A stretch of 64,000 nucleotides of DNA from NCBI GenBank assembly GCA_934501435.1, contig CAKSTW010000003.1:223500-287499 (forward strand), read 5' to 3'. Of this stretch, positions 8,289 to 15,803 are shown piece after piece. The position numbers were made by a program, and so were the translations under genes. The stretch is from an uncultured Eubacteriales bacterium. Lineage in GTDB: Bacteria; Bacillota; Clostridia; Oscillospirales; UBA644. Below the pieces are notes generated by a model. The model was not told where the DNA came from. It worked only from the letters and a program-made list of their open reading frames with translations, and made no database searches. The first letter of the stretch is position 1; every line of letters begins with the position of its first letter.

Positions 8289-8942
8289 CTACGAAAATAT
8301 CGCTACCACGGCGTCCAACAGACCGCACGCCATAAGAATACCGACGAGGATCAGAAAACTGCCGCAGATAATATTGATAACACGGTAATGTTTTTTAATG
8401 AAAGTGAAAGCCGTATTCAGTTTTTCTATCAAAAGCGCCGACAAAAGGAACGGCAGACCGAGACCGAGCGAATAAGTTACAAGAAGCAGAACGCCCTTCA
8501 GTGCAGTGCCGGAGGCTCCTGCAAGAGCCAGAGCCGAACCGAGAAAAGCACCGACACACGGCGTCAGACTGACCGAATAGATCACTCCGAACAAAAACGC
8601 CGAAACGGCGGTGTCAGCCGTCCGTCCGCTCTGCATTCCTTTTAAGAACGGAAGTTTAATAAACTCCAGATAAGACAGACCGAAAACGACGATAATAAGC
8701 CCTCCGACAATGTTGACAACGGTCTTGTATTCCCTGAGAAACGCGCCGAGAGTTCCGGCAAACAGACCGAGCAAACTGAAAACGACGGTAAAGCCCATAA
8801 CAAAACAGACCGCTCTCAAAAACACTTTATGCTTTTTGTCTGCTCCGCCCGCAAAATACGAGATATACAGCGGTAAAAGCGGAAGCATGCAGGGGGAAAT
8901 GAAGGAAATAAAACCCTCAAGAAAAGTAATTGCAAACTCCAT
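8289..8942 (-). CDS. ccdA: CcdA-type transmembrane electron carrier
   Basis: 217 aa with six predicted membrane segments, the usual CcdA size. The two conserved cysteines are in ISPCMLPLLP (Cys18) and LTPCVGAFLG (Cys129). CcdA passes reducing equivalents from cytoplasmic thioredoxin to extracytoplasmic thioredoxin-like proteins. Both ends of that path are encoded here: TrxA inside and two TlpA proteins outside. AGGAG precedes the ATG. A 160-nt gap without recognisable features separates it from the Rrf2 gene upstream. Confidence 0.9.
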   Translation of the reverse strand: MEFAITFLEGFISFISPCMLPLLPLYISYFAGGADKKHKVFLRAVCFVMGFTVVFSLLGLFAGTLGAFLREYKTVVNIVGGLIIVVFGLSYLEFIKLPFLKGMQSGRTADTAVSAFLFGVIYSVSLTPCVGAFLGSALALAGASGTALKGVLLLVTYSLGLGLPFLLSALLIEKLNTAFTFIKKHYRVINIICGSFLILVGILMACGLLDAVVAIFS

Positions 8943-9102
8943 GTTATTCTCCTTTTATCGGTCAAAGAGGGGCAGAAGATATCCGCAGCCCTCCTTCCGT
9001 TTTTTTCAGACGGGACGAAACGCCGCGCGGCGACAGAGCGGATTTTCCGACAGCCCCGCAATAAATGCAGATAAAAAGCCGGGAACAGCACCTCTTTTTC
9101 GG

Positions 9103-9495
9103 CTATATTTCTTCGTCGACAGTAGGGTCCTTTCCGTGCTTCAGTATTTTGCGGTCGATATCCGCCACGGTGATGCCGCGCAGACTTTTTTTACAATTTC
9201 TGTCAAGCTGCCCGTAAATATTCTGCATGATATCGCCCATTCCGGAGGCGATAAGACACTCCCTGTCCACATCGCCGCTTCTCCACGGGGAACCGACAAA
9301 TTTTGCGTCGATCGCCTCGGCGATCTGCTCCAGAGTGAGTTTATCGGCGTCGGCGATAAATACATATCCTCCGTTGTTGCCGCCCTTGCTCTCCACAAAA
9401 CCCGCCTTCTTCAGCCCGGACATGACCCTGCGTATCAGTACGGGATTGGTGCAGACATTCCGTGCAAGTTCCTCACTGCTCAAAACCTTTTCCAT
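9103..9495 (-). CDS. Rrf2-family redox/metal regulator (start uncertain)
   Basis: 130 aa from the only in-frame standard start, the ATG at 9495. The winged helix-turn-helix (SSEELARNVCTNPVLIRRVM) and wing (GGNNGGYVF) are typical of Rrf2/CymR/NsrR proteins. However, the first helix of the family continues upstream in the same frame: SSFSIAVHALVYLNH is encoded at about 9540-9496. A GGGGAGGG site lies just before codons ATC (9552), GTT (9549) and ACG (9546). No ATG, GTG or TTG occurs before the in-frame stop. Cysteines at 15, 80 and 101 (numbered from the ATG) could be sensor residues. It is first in the thiol-redox operon and probably autoregulates it. Confidence 0.85.
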   Translation of the reverse strand: MEKVLSSEELARNVCTNPVLIRRVMSGLKKAGFVESKGGNNGGYVFIADADKLTLEQIAEAIDAKFVGSPWRSGDVDRECLIASGMGDIMQNIYGQLDRNCKKSLRGITVADIDRKILKHGKDPTVDEEI

Positions 9496-9579
9496 GTGAT
9501 TGAGATAGACCAGCGCATGGACTGCGATACTGAATGAACTGTTCGTAACGATTCCCTCCCCGGTATACGAAAGTTTCTT

Positions 9580-9600
9580 ATGTAACTTTTTCAGTTACAT
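9580..9600. promoter_or_regulatory. Predicted Rrf2 operator 1
   Basis: Perfect 21-bp dyad: ATGTAACT, five bases, AGTTACAT. It lies between the promoter at 9612-9640 and the Rrf2 coding region, at about the start of transcription. It shares the TGTAA...TTACA form with the second dyad. Confidence 0.75.
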
Positions 9601-9606
9601 CTTCTA

Positions 9607-9627
9607 CTGTAATTATACTTGTTACAG
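9607..9627. promoter_or_regulatory. Predicted Rrf2 operator 2, overlapping the -10
   Basis: A second 21-bp dyad, CTGTAA, nine bases, TTACAG, contains the TATAAT -10 box. Its centre is 27 bp from that of operator 1. Binding here would block RNA polymerase. Confidence 0.7.
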
Positions 9628-9640
9628 CAGGATTTGTCAA
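9612..9640 (-). promoter_or_regulatory. Consensus sigma-A promoter of the Rrf2-ccdA-tlpA-trxA operon
   Basis: TTGACA (9635-9640) and TATAAT (9612-9617) with exactly 17 bp between, all on the minus strand. Full consensus implies strong basal activity that needs repression, which fits the overlapping dyads. Confidence 0.85.
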
Positions 9641-9725
9641 GAGGGTATCTGACTGTCCGGAAAAACCGCAGCCTGTCTCCCCTTTGTTTTGAAAGATACG
9701 GCTCGCCGTAAGGCGAATATAACAG

Positions 9726-9756
9726 AAAAAAGCACTTGCGATTGCAAGTGCTTTTT
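9726..9756. terminator. Bidirectional rho-independent terminator
   Basis: Arms GCACTTGC and GCAAGTGC with a GATT loop, flanked by A5-6 and T5. It lies between the S23 gene and the Rrf2 operon promoter. Confidence 0.8.
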
Positions 9757-9916
9757 CAACCGTTTTTATCCGCATGATTTTTCCGACGTTTAGGAGAATC
9801 TCCCGAAAGACACCGTCATCGGGTCATTATCTCACGGGAGAACAACTGATCTATATAACAATCAAAGAGAATATTTCGTCGCCGTGAAGTATTCGGAAAG
9901 CAAAAGGAAGTTATAA
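9757..9916. other. Intergenic stretch without an identified gene
   Basis: 160 nt between the terminator and the S23 stop. The only structure I see is a distant inverted repeat (TCTCCCG near 9795 and CGGGAGA near 9838). No open frame or promoter stands out. Confidence 0.4.
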
Positions 9917-10285
9917 TTACATATTCTCCGTCCGATTGATCTTATTTTCTATTGTAATACAGGAAGAAGTTAACATTCGCTGTATTCTGCCGCAGAGGTT
10001 TCTGTATTTTCTGAAAGTATCCTCTTCGATCGAATCGTTCGAATACAAAAGTTTTAACCAACTTTCCGTTTCAACGCATTCCTTGCGCGCAATCTTGAAT
10101 TTTGATAACATATCGGGTAAACTTTGAGGATATTGCGCTTCGGAGATATTGGCAAATACGCTTGATGAAGATTTTCGAATTTGAAAAATAATGTTTGAAT
10201 TACCCGTACGGTCTAAAGTTTTACAAAGAATTTCTATGCTGACTGCCAACTGTTCGGCATTTTTCAACAACGGATTACTTTTCAT
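9917..10285 (-). CDS. Four-helix-bundle protein, S23 / 23S rRNA intervening-sequence family (Avd-like fold)
   Basis: 122 aa, typical length for this family. Recognisable parts are QIRKSSSSVFANISEA in the second helix and the KFKIARKECVETESWLKLL helix, which match S23/IVS proteins and the related Avd proteins of diversity-generating retroelements. The molecular role of free-standing members is not established. Basic residues suggest nucleic-acid binding. Directly upstream on the same strand lie two tandem hairpin-array repeats and tRNA-Arg, a pairing that suggests the protein and repeats belong to one element. No reverse transcriptase is nearby. The ATG at 10285 follows a GAGGAGATG-type site. 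Confidence 0.85.
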   Translation of the reverse strand: MKSNPLLKNAEQLAVSIEILCKTLDRTGNSNIIFQIRKSSSSVFANISEAQYPQSLPDMLSKFKIARKECVETESWLKLLYSNDSIEEDTFRKYRNLCGRIQRMLTSSCITIENKINRTENM

Positions 10286-10310
10286 AACATCTCCTCATAT
10301 ATAAAAAGTG

Positions 10311-10509
10311 TATAAATCAAGGCGGAGCCTTGCATGTAATCCGACGAAGTCGGAATGTAATCATTTTCGCAAGAAAATGTATGTAATCAATCCGAAGAAT
10401 ACTCTTGCAGAATGATAACATACGCCTAACGGCGATTACATACCCACTCACGCGGGATTTCATACCAATCCTTCGGATTGGATAAAAAGGCAGCCGTTTG
10501 GCTGCCTTT
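10311..10509. repeat. Hairpin-array repeat, copy A
   Basis: About 199 bp made of short hairpins: CAAGGC/GCCTTG, CCGAC/GTCGG, CATTTTC/GAAAATG, CGCC/GGCG, CCAATCC/GGATTGG and GGCAGCC/GGCTGCC. They are separated by the heptamer ATGTAAT on the left half and its complement ATTACAT on the right half. The heptamers can pair with each other, which would make one long comb-like fold. It is about 85-90% alike to copy B by eye. Confidence 0.85.
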
Positions 10510-10518
10510 GTGCAACCG

Positions 10519-10719
10519 TATAAATCAAGGCGGAGCCTTGCATGTAATCCGACAAAGTCGGCATGTAATCATTTTCGCAAGAAAATGTATGTAATCAATC
10601 CGAAAAATACTCTCCGTTCAAATGACATTCGCCTGACGGCGATTACATACTCGCTTACGTGAGATTACATACCAATCCTTCGGATTGGATAAAAAGGCAG
10701 CCGTTTGGCTGCCTTTTTT
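10519..10719. repeat. Hairpin-array repeat, copy B, ending at tRNA-Arg
   Basis: Second copy of the same ~200-bp unit, separated from copy A by 9 nt. Base changes keep the stems: the loop of the GTCGG hairpin changes GAA to AAA, and CTCGC/GTGAG replaces the weaker stem of copy A. Its last hairpin is also the terminator of the tRNA-Arg gene, so the duplicated unit includes a tRNA terminator. Confidence 0.85.
10691..10719 (-). terminator. Terminator of tRNA-Arg, inside repeat copy B
   Basis: GGCAGCC/GGCTGCC stem with a 4-nt loop, flanked by A- and T-runs, directly after the tRNA CCA end on the minus strand. Confidence 0.8.
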
Positions 10720-10795
10720 GGCCCGCCTTGGGGGAGTCGAACCCTCGACCCTCAGAATCGGAATCTGATACTCTATCCAACTGAGCTAAAGGCGG
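10719..10795 (-). tRNA. tRNA-Arg(CCG)
   Basis: 77 nt including encoded CCA. The acceptor stem CCGCCTT/AAGGCGG has a G discriminator. The anticodon stem TCAGA/TCTGA holds the loop TTCCGAT, giving anticodon CCG (reads CGG, Arg). The T-loop is TTCGACT. The T-stem GAGGG/CCCCC has one A-C mismatch. It lies downstream of valS on the same strand, with two hairpins (10802-10854) in between. Confidence 0.93.
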
Positions 10796-10799
10796 ATAT

Positions 10800-10860
10800 C
10801 GGGCAGAGAAAAGTTAAGTTTTCTCTGCCTGCGGGCTGCAAATTTCTTTACAGCCCTTAT
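10800..10860. other. Two stem-loops between valS and tRNA-Arg
   Basis: GGCAGAGAAAA and TTTTCTCTGCC form an 11-bp stem, and GGGCTG/CAGCCC forms a second. Neither has a clean T-run on the minus strand. They could be processing or weak termination signals between valS and the tRNA. Confidence 0.45.
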
Positions 10861-10931
10861 TTTATTTTGTTAAACCGAAAAATATTCGTTCGGCAAAGGG
10901 CGGTTGCCCCCTGTCCGCCGAAAGTTCCGTT

Positions 10932-13553
10932 TTACAGTTCGGCGTAGACCTTTTCGACGTTCGAAAGTTGCTTTTCGTAAGTTTCTTTCTTTGCTTTTTC
11001 GGCGTCGACGACCTTCTGCGGGGCTTTCGAGACAAAACCTTCGTTCGAGAGTTTCGCTTCTATTCTCTTTATCTCGCCCTGAAGTCTTTCTATCTCTTTG
11101 CGAAGTCTTGCCTTTTCCTTTTCGATATCGACAAGTTCGTCCATCGGGATAAAGGCTTTCGCGTCGGAGGTTACGACGGGAACGGTCTTTCCGTCGCATT
11201 TTTCGTTAAAGAATACTTCGGACGCGCCCGCAAGTCTCTTTAAGAATTCCGCGCCGGAGGCGTAGACCGCCGAGTTTTCGCTCTCGATATAAAGTTTCGT
11301 TTTCTTGTTTGCCGGAACGTTCATCGAAGTGCGTACCTGACGGATCTGGGTAATTAAAGCCATTACGTTTTCCATTGCCGCGGCGGACTTTTCGAAATGC
11401 AGTTTTTCGTCGTATTCGGGGTATTTTTCAACTATGAGAGCGTCGCCCGAATGGGGAAGAGACTGCCATATTTCCTCGGTTATAAACGGCATGAACGGGT
11501 GCAGAAGAGCAAGCGTATTCGTAAGAACGTAACACAGCGTCTGCTGAGCGGAAATTCGGGTTTTTTCGTCGGTATTGCTCTCAAACAGGCGGGGTTTGAT
11601 AAGTTCGATATACCAGTCGCAGACCTTATCCCAGATAAAGTCGTAAAGTTTCTGAGCGGCGACTCCGAGTTCGCATTTATCGAGGTTTTCCCTGACGGAT
11701 CTGACGGTGTCGTTATATGCCGAAAGTATCCATTCGTCTTCGATTTCAAGTTTTTCGGGAAGTTCGACTTTATCTATCGTAAGATAATTCATCGCGAACC
11801 GCGCGGCGTTCCAAATTTTATTCGCGAAGTTTCTGTATGCGGTGATGTCGTCTTCCGAGAAACGCATATCGTTTCCGGGAGAGTTGCCCATAATGAGAGT
11901 GTAACGCAGAGCGTCGGCTCCGTATTTATCTATCATTTCGAGCGGGTCGATACCGTTTCCGAGAGATTTTGAAAACTTTCTGCCGAGACCGTCTCTTATA
12001 AGACCGTGGATAAAGACGGTGTCGAACGGCGCTTTGCCGGTATGCTCAACGCCGGAGAAGATCATTCTCGCGACCCAGAACGGAATTATATCGTAACCCG
12101 TGACCAAAACGGACGTCGGATAGAAATATTTGTAATCTTCGGTCTCTTCGGGCCAGCCGAGAGTCGAAAACGGCCAGAGAGCGGAAGAGAACCAGGTATC
12201 GAGAACGTCGGGATCCTGACGCATTTCGTGTCCGCAGTCGGGGCAGACTTTGACGTCTTCTTTCGAGACGACTGTTTTTCCGCAGGCGTCGCAGTAGTAT
12301 GCCGGGATACGGTGTCCCCACCAGAGCTGACGGGAGATACACCAATCGTGGATACCCTCCATCCAGTTGATATAGTTTGTTGAAAATCTGTCGGGAATGA
12401 ATTTGATGCTGCCGTCTTTGACGACGTCTATTGCGGGTCCTGCAAGAGGTTTCATTTTAACGAACCACTGTTTTGAAGTTATCGGCTCGACAGTCGTCTT
12501 GCAGCGGTAGCAGGTTCCGACGTTATGGCTGTGGTCTTCGACCTTGACGAGATAGCCCTCTTTTTCGAGGTCTTCGACGATGACTTTTCTCGCCTCATAG
12601 CGGTCAAGTCCCTGATATTTTCCGCCGTTTTCGTTGATTTTGGCGTGTTCGTCAAGAACGAGAATTTCTTCAAGGTTATGGCGTTTGCCGACCTCAAAGT
12701 CGTTGGGGTCGTGGCAGGGCGTGATTTTAACGCAGCCCGTTCCGAAGTCTTTATCGACGTATTCGTCGGCGATAACGGGAATTTCCCTTCCGACAAGCGG
12801 AAGAATGAGTTTTTTGCCGACAAGGTCCTTATATCTTTCGTCGTCGGGGTGAACGGCAACGGCGGAGTCGCCGAGCATTGTCTCGGGACGGGTCGTCGCG
12901 ATTATAACGTATTTGCCCTCTTCGCCCTTGACGGGATAGCGGATATGCCAGAAATGACCCGCCTGCTCTTCATATTCGACTTCGGCGTCGGAAAGAGCGG
13001 TTATACAGTGCGGACACCAGTTGATAATCCTGTTGCCCTGATAGATGAGTCCTTTATTGTAAAGATTTACGAAAACTTCTTTTACCGCGGCGGAGCAGCC
13101 CTCGTCCATCGTGAAACGAAGACGCGACCAGTCGCAGGAAGAACCTATTTTTTTAAGCTGATTTATTATCGTGCTTCCGTATTTTTCTTTCCAAGCCCAG
13201 ACGAGTTTTAAGAACTCCTCCCTGCCGAGGTCGTGACGGGTAAGTCCCTTTTCTTTTCTCAAAACCTCTTCGACCTTTATCTGGGTCGCAATGCCCGCGT
13301 GGTCGGTTCCGGGAAGCCAGAGGGCGGAATAACCGCACATTCTCTTATAGCGGATAAGGATATCCTGCAAAGTCTCGTCGAACGCGTGTCCCATGTGCAG
13401 CTGCCCCGTAACGTTCGGCGGCGGAATAACTATCGTAAAGGGTTTCTTTTCGGGATCTCTTTCGGCTTTGAAATAGCCGTTGTCGTTCCAGAATTCATAA
13501 ATTCTGTCTTCGACGGATTTCGGGTCATAGACCTTTGAAAGTTCTTTTGCCAT
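10932..13553 (-). CDS. valS: Valyl-tRNA synthetase
   Basis: 873 aa, normal for bacterial ValRS. The class I signature PPPNVTGQLHMGH has its HMGH at residues 53-56. The second catalytic motif is KFSKS in GRKFSKSLGNGIDP. Zinc-binding cysteine pairs (CDACGK, CPDCGH) lie in the middle, and the C-terminal coiled-coil arm (EKEKARLRKEIERLQGE) is intact. It charges tRNA-Val in the cytoplasm, with editing of threonine. Its leader is only 30 nt after recN, so there is no room for a T-box. It is probably read through from the recN operon. The RBS (GGAG, 11 nt from the ATG) is rather distant. Confidence 0.97.
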   Translation of the reverse strand: MAKELSKVYDPKSVEDRIYEFWNDNGYFKAERDPEKKPFTIVIPPPNVTGQLHMGHAFDETLQDILIRYKRMCGYSALWLPGTDHAGIATQIKVEEVLRKEKGLTRHDLGREEFLKLVWAWKEKYGSTIINQLKKIGSSCDWSRLRFTMDEGCSAAVKEVFVNLYNKGLIYQGNRIINWCPHCITALSDAEVEYEEQAGHFWHIRYPVKGEEGKYVIIATTRPETMLGDSAVAVHPDDERYKDLVGKKLILPLVGREIPVIADEYVDKDFGTGCVKITPCHDPNDFEVGKRHNLEEILVLDEHAKINENGGKYQGLDRYEARKVIVEDLEKEGYLVKVEDHSHNVGTCYRCKTTVEPITSKQWFVKMKPLAGPAIDVVKDGSIKFIPDRFSTNYINWMEGIHDWCISRQLWWGHRIPAYYCDACGKTVVSKEDVKVCPDCGHEMRQDPDVLDTWFSSALWPFSTLGWPEETEDYKYFYPTSVLVTGYDIIPFWVARMIFSGVEHTGKAPFDTVFIHGLIRDGLGRKFSKSLGNGIDPLEMIDKYGADALRYTLIMGNSPGNDMRFSEDDITAYRNFANKIWNAARFAMNYLTIDKVELPEKLEIEDEWILSAYNDTVRSVRENLDKCELGVAAQKLYDFIWDKVCDWYIELIKPRLFESNTDEKTRISAQQTLCYVLTNTLALLHPFMPFITEEIWQSLPHSGDALIVEKYPEYDEKLHFEKSAAAMENVMALITQIRQVRTSMNVPANKKTKLYIESENSAVYASGAEFLKRLAGASEVFFNEKCDGKTVPVVTSDAKAFIPMDELVDIEKEKARLRKEIERLQGEIKRIEAKLSNEGFVSKAPQKVVDAEKAKKETYEKQLSNVEKVYAEL

Positions 13554-13583
13554 TATTTATATAACTCCGTTCGTGGTAATTTA

Positions 13584-15287
13584 TTACTTTTTAAGGTGTT
13601 TATTTTTAAGTTCCGAAGAAAGGACAAGCATTTCTTTTGCCGTCGAAAGAATGGATTCGGTAATCTCGACGCCGCCGAGAATACGGGCGATCTCCGAAAC
13701 TCTTTCTTCTTCGGAAAGTTTTTTCACTTCGGTATAGGTTTTTCCGTTTTCGGTTTTTTTGCTTATCAGAAGATGTCCGTCGCCCATTGCCGCCATCTGG
13801 ACAAGATGGGTAACGACGAAGACCTGACGGTTCTTTGAAAGAAGAGCAAGTTTCAAGGCTATCTTCTGAGCCGCCCTGCCCGAAACGCCAGTGTCTATCT
13901 CGTCGAAAATAAGGGTCGGAGAGTCTTCGGCATCGGAAAGCGCGCTTTTTATTCCGAGCATTATTCTCGAAAGTTCGCCGCCCGACGCAATTTTCGCTAT
14001 CGGTCTCGGTTCTTCGCCCGGGTTTGCCGACATCAGAAATTCGACGGAGTCAAAGCCTTTTTCGGCAGGCTCCGTTTCGGTTATTTTACATTCGAACTTT
14101 ACCGACGGCATATCCAGGAATTTCAGTTCGGAAACTATTCTTTCGGAAAGTTTTTCGCCCGCAATCCGCCTTGATTCCGTAAGTTTTGCAGCCTTTTCGC
14201 GAAGATTTCTTATCTCCGCGCGCAGCGTTTCCTTGAGTTCTTCGGTGTTCTTCTCGCTTTCGGAAAGACGTTCGAGTTCCTTTTCGCACTCTTCTTTATA
14301 TGGAAGAAGTTCGGAAAACGATTTATGATATTTTTTCTCAAGCCGTTCGAAAAGCGAGAGCCTTTCGGCGACTTCGTCAAGAGACAGAGTTTCTCCCTCT
14401 CCGAACATTTCGTATCTGAAATCGCGCAGGTCGTCCTTGACGGTTTCGGCAAGGGTGTAGGTCTGTTCCGCGTTTTTTTCTATTTCGGCAAGCCGTCCGT
14501 CGTATCCGGAAATATGAGAAAGGGACTGAAGCGCCTCGTAAAGCAGCGCCAACGCGCCGCCGTCGCCCGCAAGTTTTTCCCATGCGGAGTCGGAATATTC
14601 CCGAAGGTGTTCTTTATTGAAAAGAACGGTCTGAAGTTTCGTAAGTCTTGTTTCTTCGTCCTCTTCCCCGTTTTTCGGGTAGGAAAGCCCCGCTTTTTCT
14701 ATTTCGTCGACGGTAAAAGCAAGCGTTTCAAGACGGATCTCCCTCTCTTTTTCGCTCAGATTCAGTTTACGGAGTTCTTTTTGCAGAGAGCGGACTTTTT
14801 TATAACTTTCAAGATATTCCCCGCGTTCCTTTGCGTTTGCGGCAAAGGCGTCGAGGTAATAAAGATGATGGGAATTATCGAGAAGATTGTTGTTTTCGTG
14901 CTGACCGTGAAAAGAAACAAGGCGACTCCCTATATCCTTTATCATCGACAGGGTCGCGGGAAGTCCGTTTATCCTTGCGGTATTTTTGCCGTCGGAGGAA
15001 AAATTCCTCTGGATTATCAGGTCGTCGTCGCAGTCTATCCCGTATTCCGAAAGTTTATTTTTAACCTCTTCGGAAACGTCCGAAAAGACCGCCGAAACGA
15101 CCGCTTTTTCACAGCCTGTCCTTATTATTTCGCGGTTTGCGCGGTTTCCCAAAATGAAGTTTATCGAATCTATAAGTATGCTTTTTCCGGCTCCGGTCTC
15201 TCCCGTTATGACCTGAAAACCGACGTCGAAGGATATATCCGCCTTTTCGATAACGGCTATGTTTTCTATATGAAGACTTTTAAGCAA
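13584..15287 (-). CDS. recN: DNA repair protein RecN (TTG start)
   Basis: 567 aa SMC-like ATPase. Walker A GETGAGKS is at residues 29-36, two coiled-coil arms fill the middle, and the C-terminal signature plus Walker B is LIFDEIDTGVSG. RecN acts early in double-strand-break repair. The start is a TTG at 15287 with GGAGGG 6 nt upstream. No ATG fits the conserved N-terminus LKSLHIENIAVIE. It follows argR by 29 nt, the usual Firmicutes order. Confidence 0.96.
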   Translation of the reverse strand: MLKSLHIENIAVIEKADISFDVGFQVITGETGAGKSILIDSINFILGNRANREIIRTGCEKAVVSAVFSDVSEEVKNKLSEYGIDCDDDLIIQRNFSSDGKNTARINGLPATLSMIKDIGSRLVSFHGQHENNNLLDNSHHLYYLDAFAANAKERGEYLESYKKVRSLQKELRKLNLSEKEREIRLETLAFTVDEIEKAGLSYPKNGEEDEETRLTKLQTVLFNKEHLREYSDSAWEKLAGDGGALALLYEALQSLSHISGYDGRLAEIEKNAEQTYTLAETVKDDLRDFRYEMFGEGETLSLDEVAERLSLFERLEKKYHKSFSELLPYKEECEKELERLSESEKNTEELKETLRAEIRNLREKAAKLTESRRIAGEKLSERIVSELKFLDMPSVKFECKITETEPAEKGFDSVEFLMSANPGEEPRPIAKIASGGELSRIMLGIKSALSDAEDSPTLIFDEIDTGVSGRAAQKIALKLALLSKNRQVFVVTHLVQMAAMGDGHLLISKKTENGKTYTEVKKLSEEERVSEIARILGGVEITESILSTAKEMLVLSSELKNKHLKK

Positions 15288-15316
15288 GATATTCCCTCCC
15301 CTCCGAAAAATGCGGT

Positions 15317-15793
15317 TTATTTCCCGACGGAAATAAGTTTCTGCATATCCTCTTTGAGCATTACGGCGCTTTCTCCCGACGCCGTCGCGATAAATATGGT
15401 ATCGTCGCCCGCTATCGTCCCGATTATTTCGGGAAGTCTCGCCGCGTCAAGAGCCGCGCATACGGCGTTCGCCATACCGTTGTAGCACTTGATTATGACA
15501 AGGTTCTGCGCAAGGCTGAAACTGACGATACCGTCGCGCAAAATCCCCGAAGATTTCGACGGAAGTATCGCGTTCGTGCCGTCCGAAATACCTCTCTGTT
15601 CGTATCTGTATCCGCCCGTATTCTTATCGAGCACTTTTACAAGATGAAGTTCCTTTATATCTCTCGAAACGGTCGCCTGCGTCGCTTTTATGCCCATTTC
15701 CGAAAGAAACGCGGTAAGGTCGTCCTGGGTTTCGACGTTTTTATCTCTGATAAGATCGAGAATTGCCGCGTGACGTTTGTTTTTCGCTTTCAT
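15317..15793 (-). CDS. argR: Arginine repressor
   Basis: 158 aa. The N-terminal winged helix contains TQATVSRDIKELHLVKV. The C-terminal trimerisation and arginine-binding domain contains GTIAGDDTIF. It binds ARG boxes with arginine as corepressor. A pair of adjacent ARG boxes lies at the argG promoter (29533-29571), a likely target in this window. GGAGG precedes the ATG. Confidence 0.95.
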   Translation of the reverse strand: MKAKNKRHAAILDLIRDKNVETQDDLTAFLSEMGIKATQATVSRDIKELHLVKVLDKNTGGYRYEQRGISDGTNAILPSKSSGILRDGIVSFSLAQNLVIIKCYNGMANAVCAALDAARLPEIIGTIAGDDTIFIATASGESAVMLKEDMQKLISVGK

Positions 15794-15803
15794 ATTTCCT
15801 CCG

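Noticed and set aside
8816..9091. 91-codon minus-strand frame between Rrf2 and ccdA
   Set aside because: It overlaps the ccdA start in another frame, and its Arg/Phe/Cys-rich sequence has no homology pattern that I recognise.
9578..9775. 65-codon minus-strand frame upstream of Rrf2
   Set aside because: It covers the promoter, operators and terminator stem and has no ribosome binding site.
10311..10719. Possible CRISPR array because of repeated palindromic units
   Set aside because: The units are different hairpins with 7-nt spacers. There are no equal-length unique spacers and no cas genes in the window.
13554..13583. T-box leader for valS
   Set aside because: Only 30 nt separate valS from recN, too short for a T-box.
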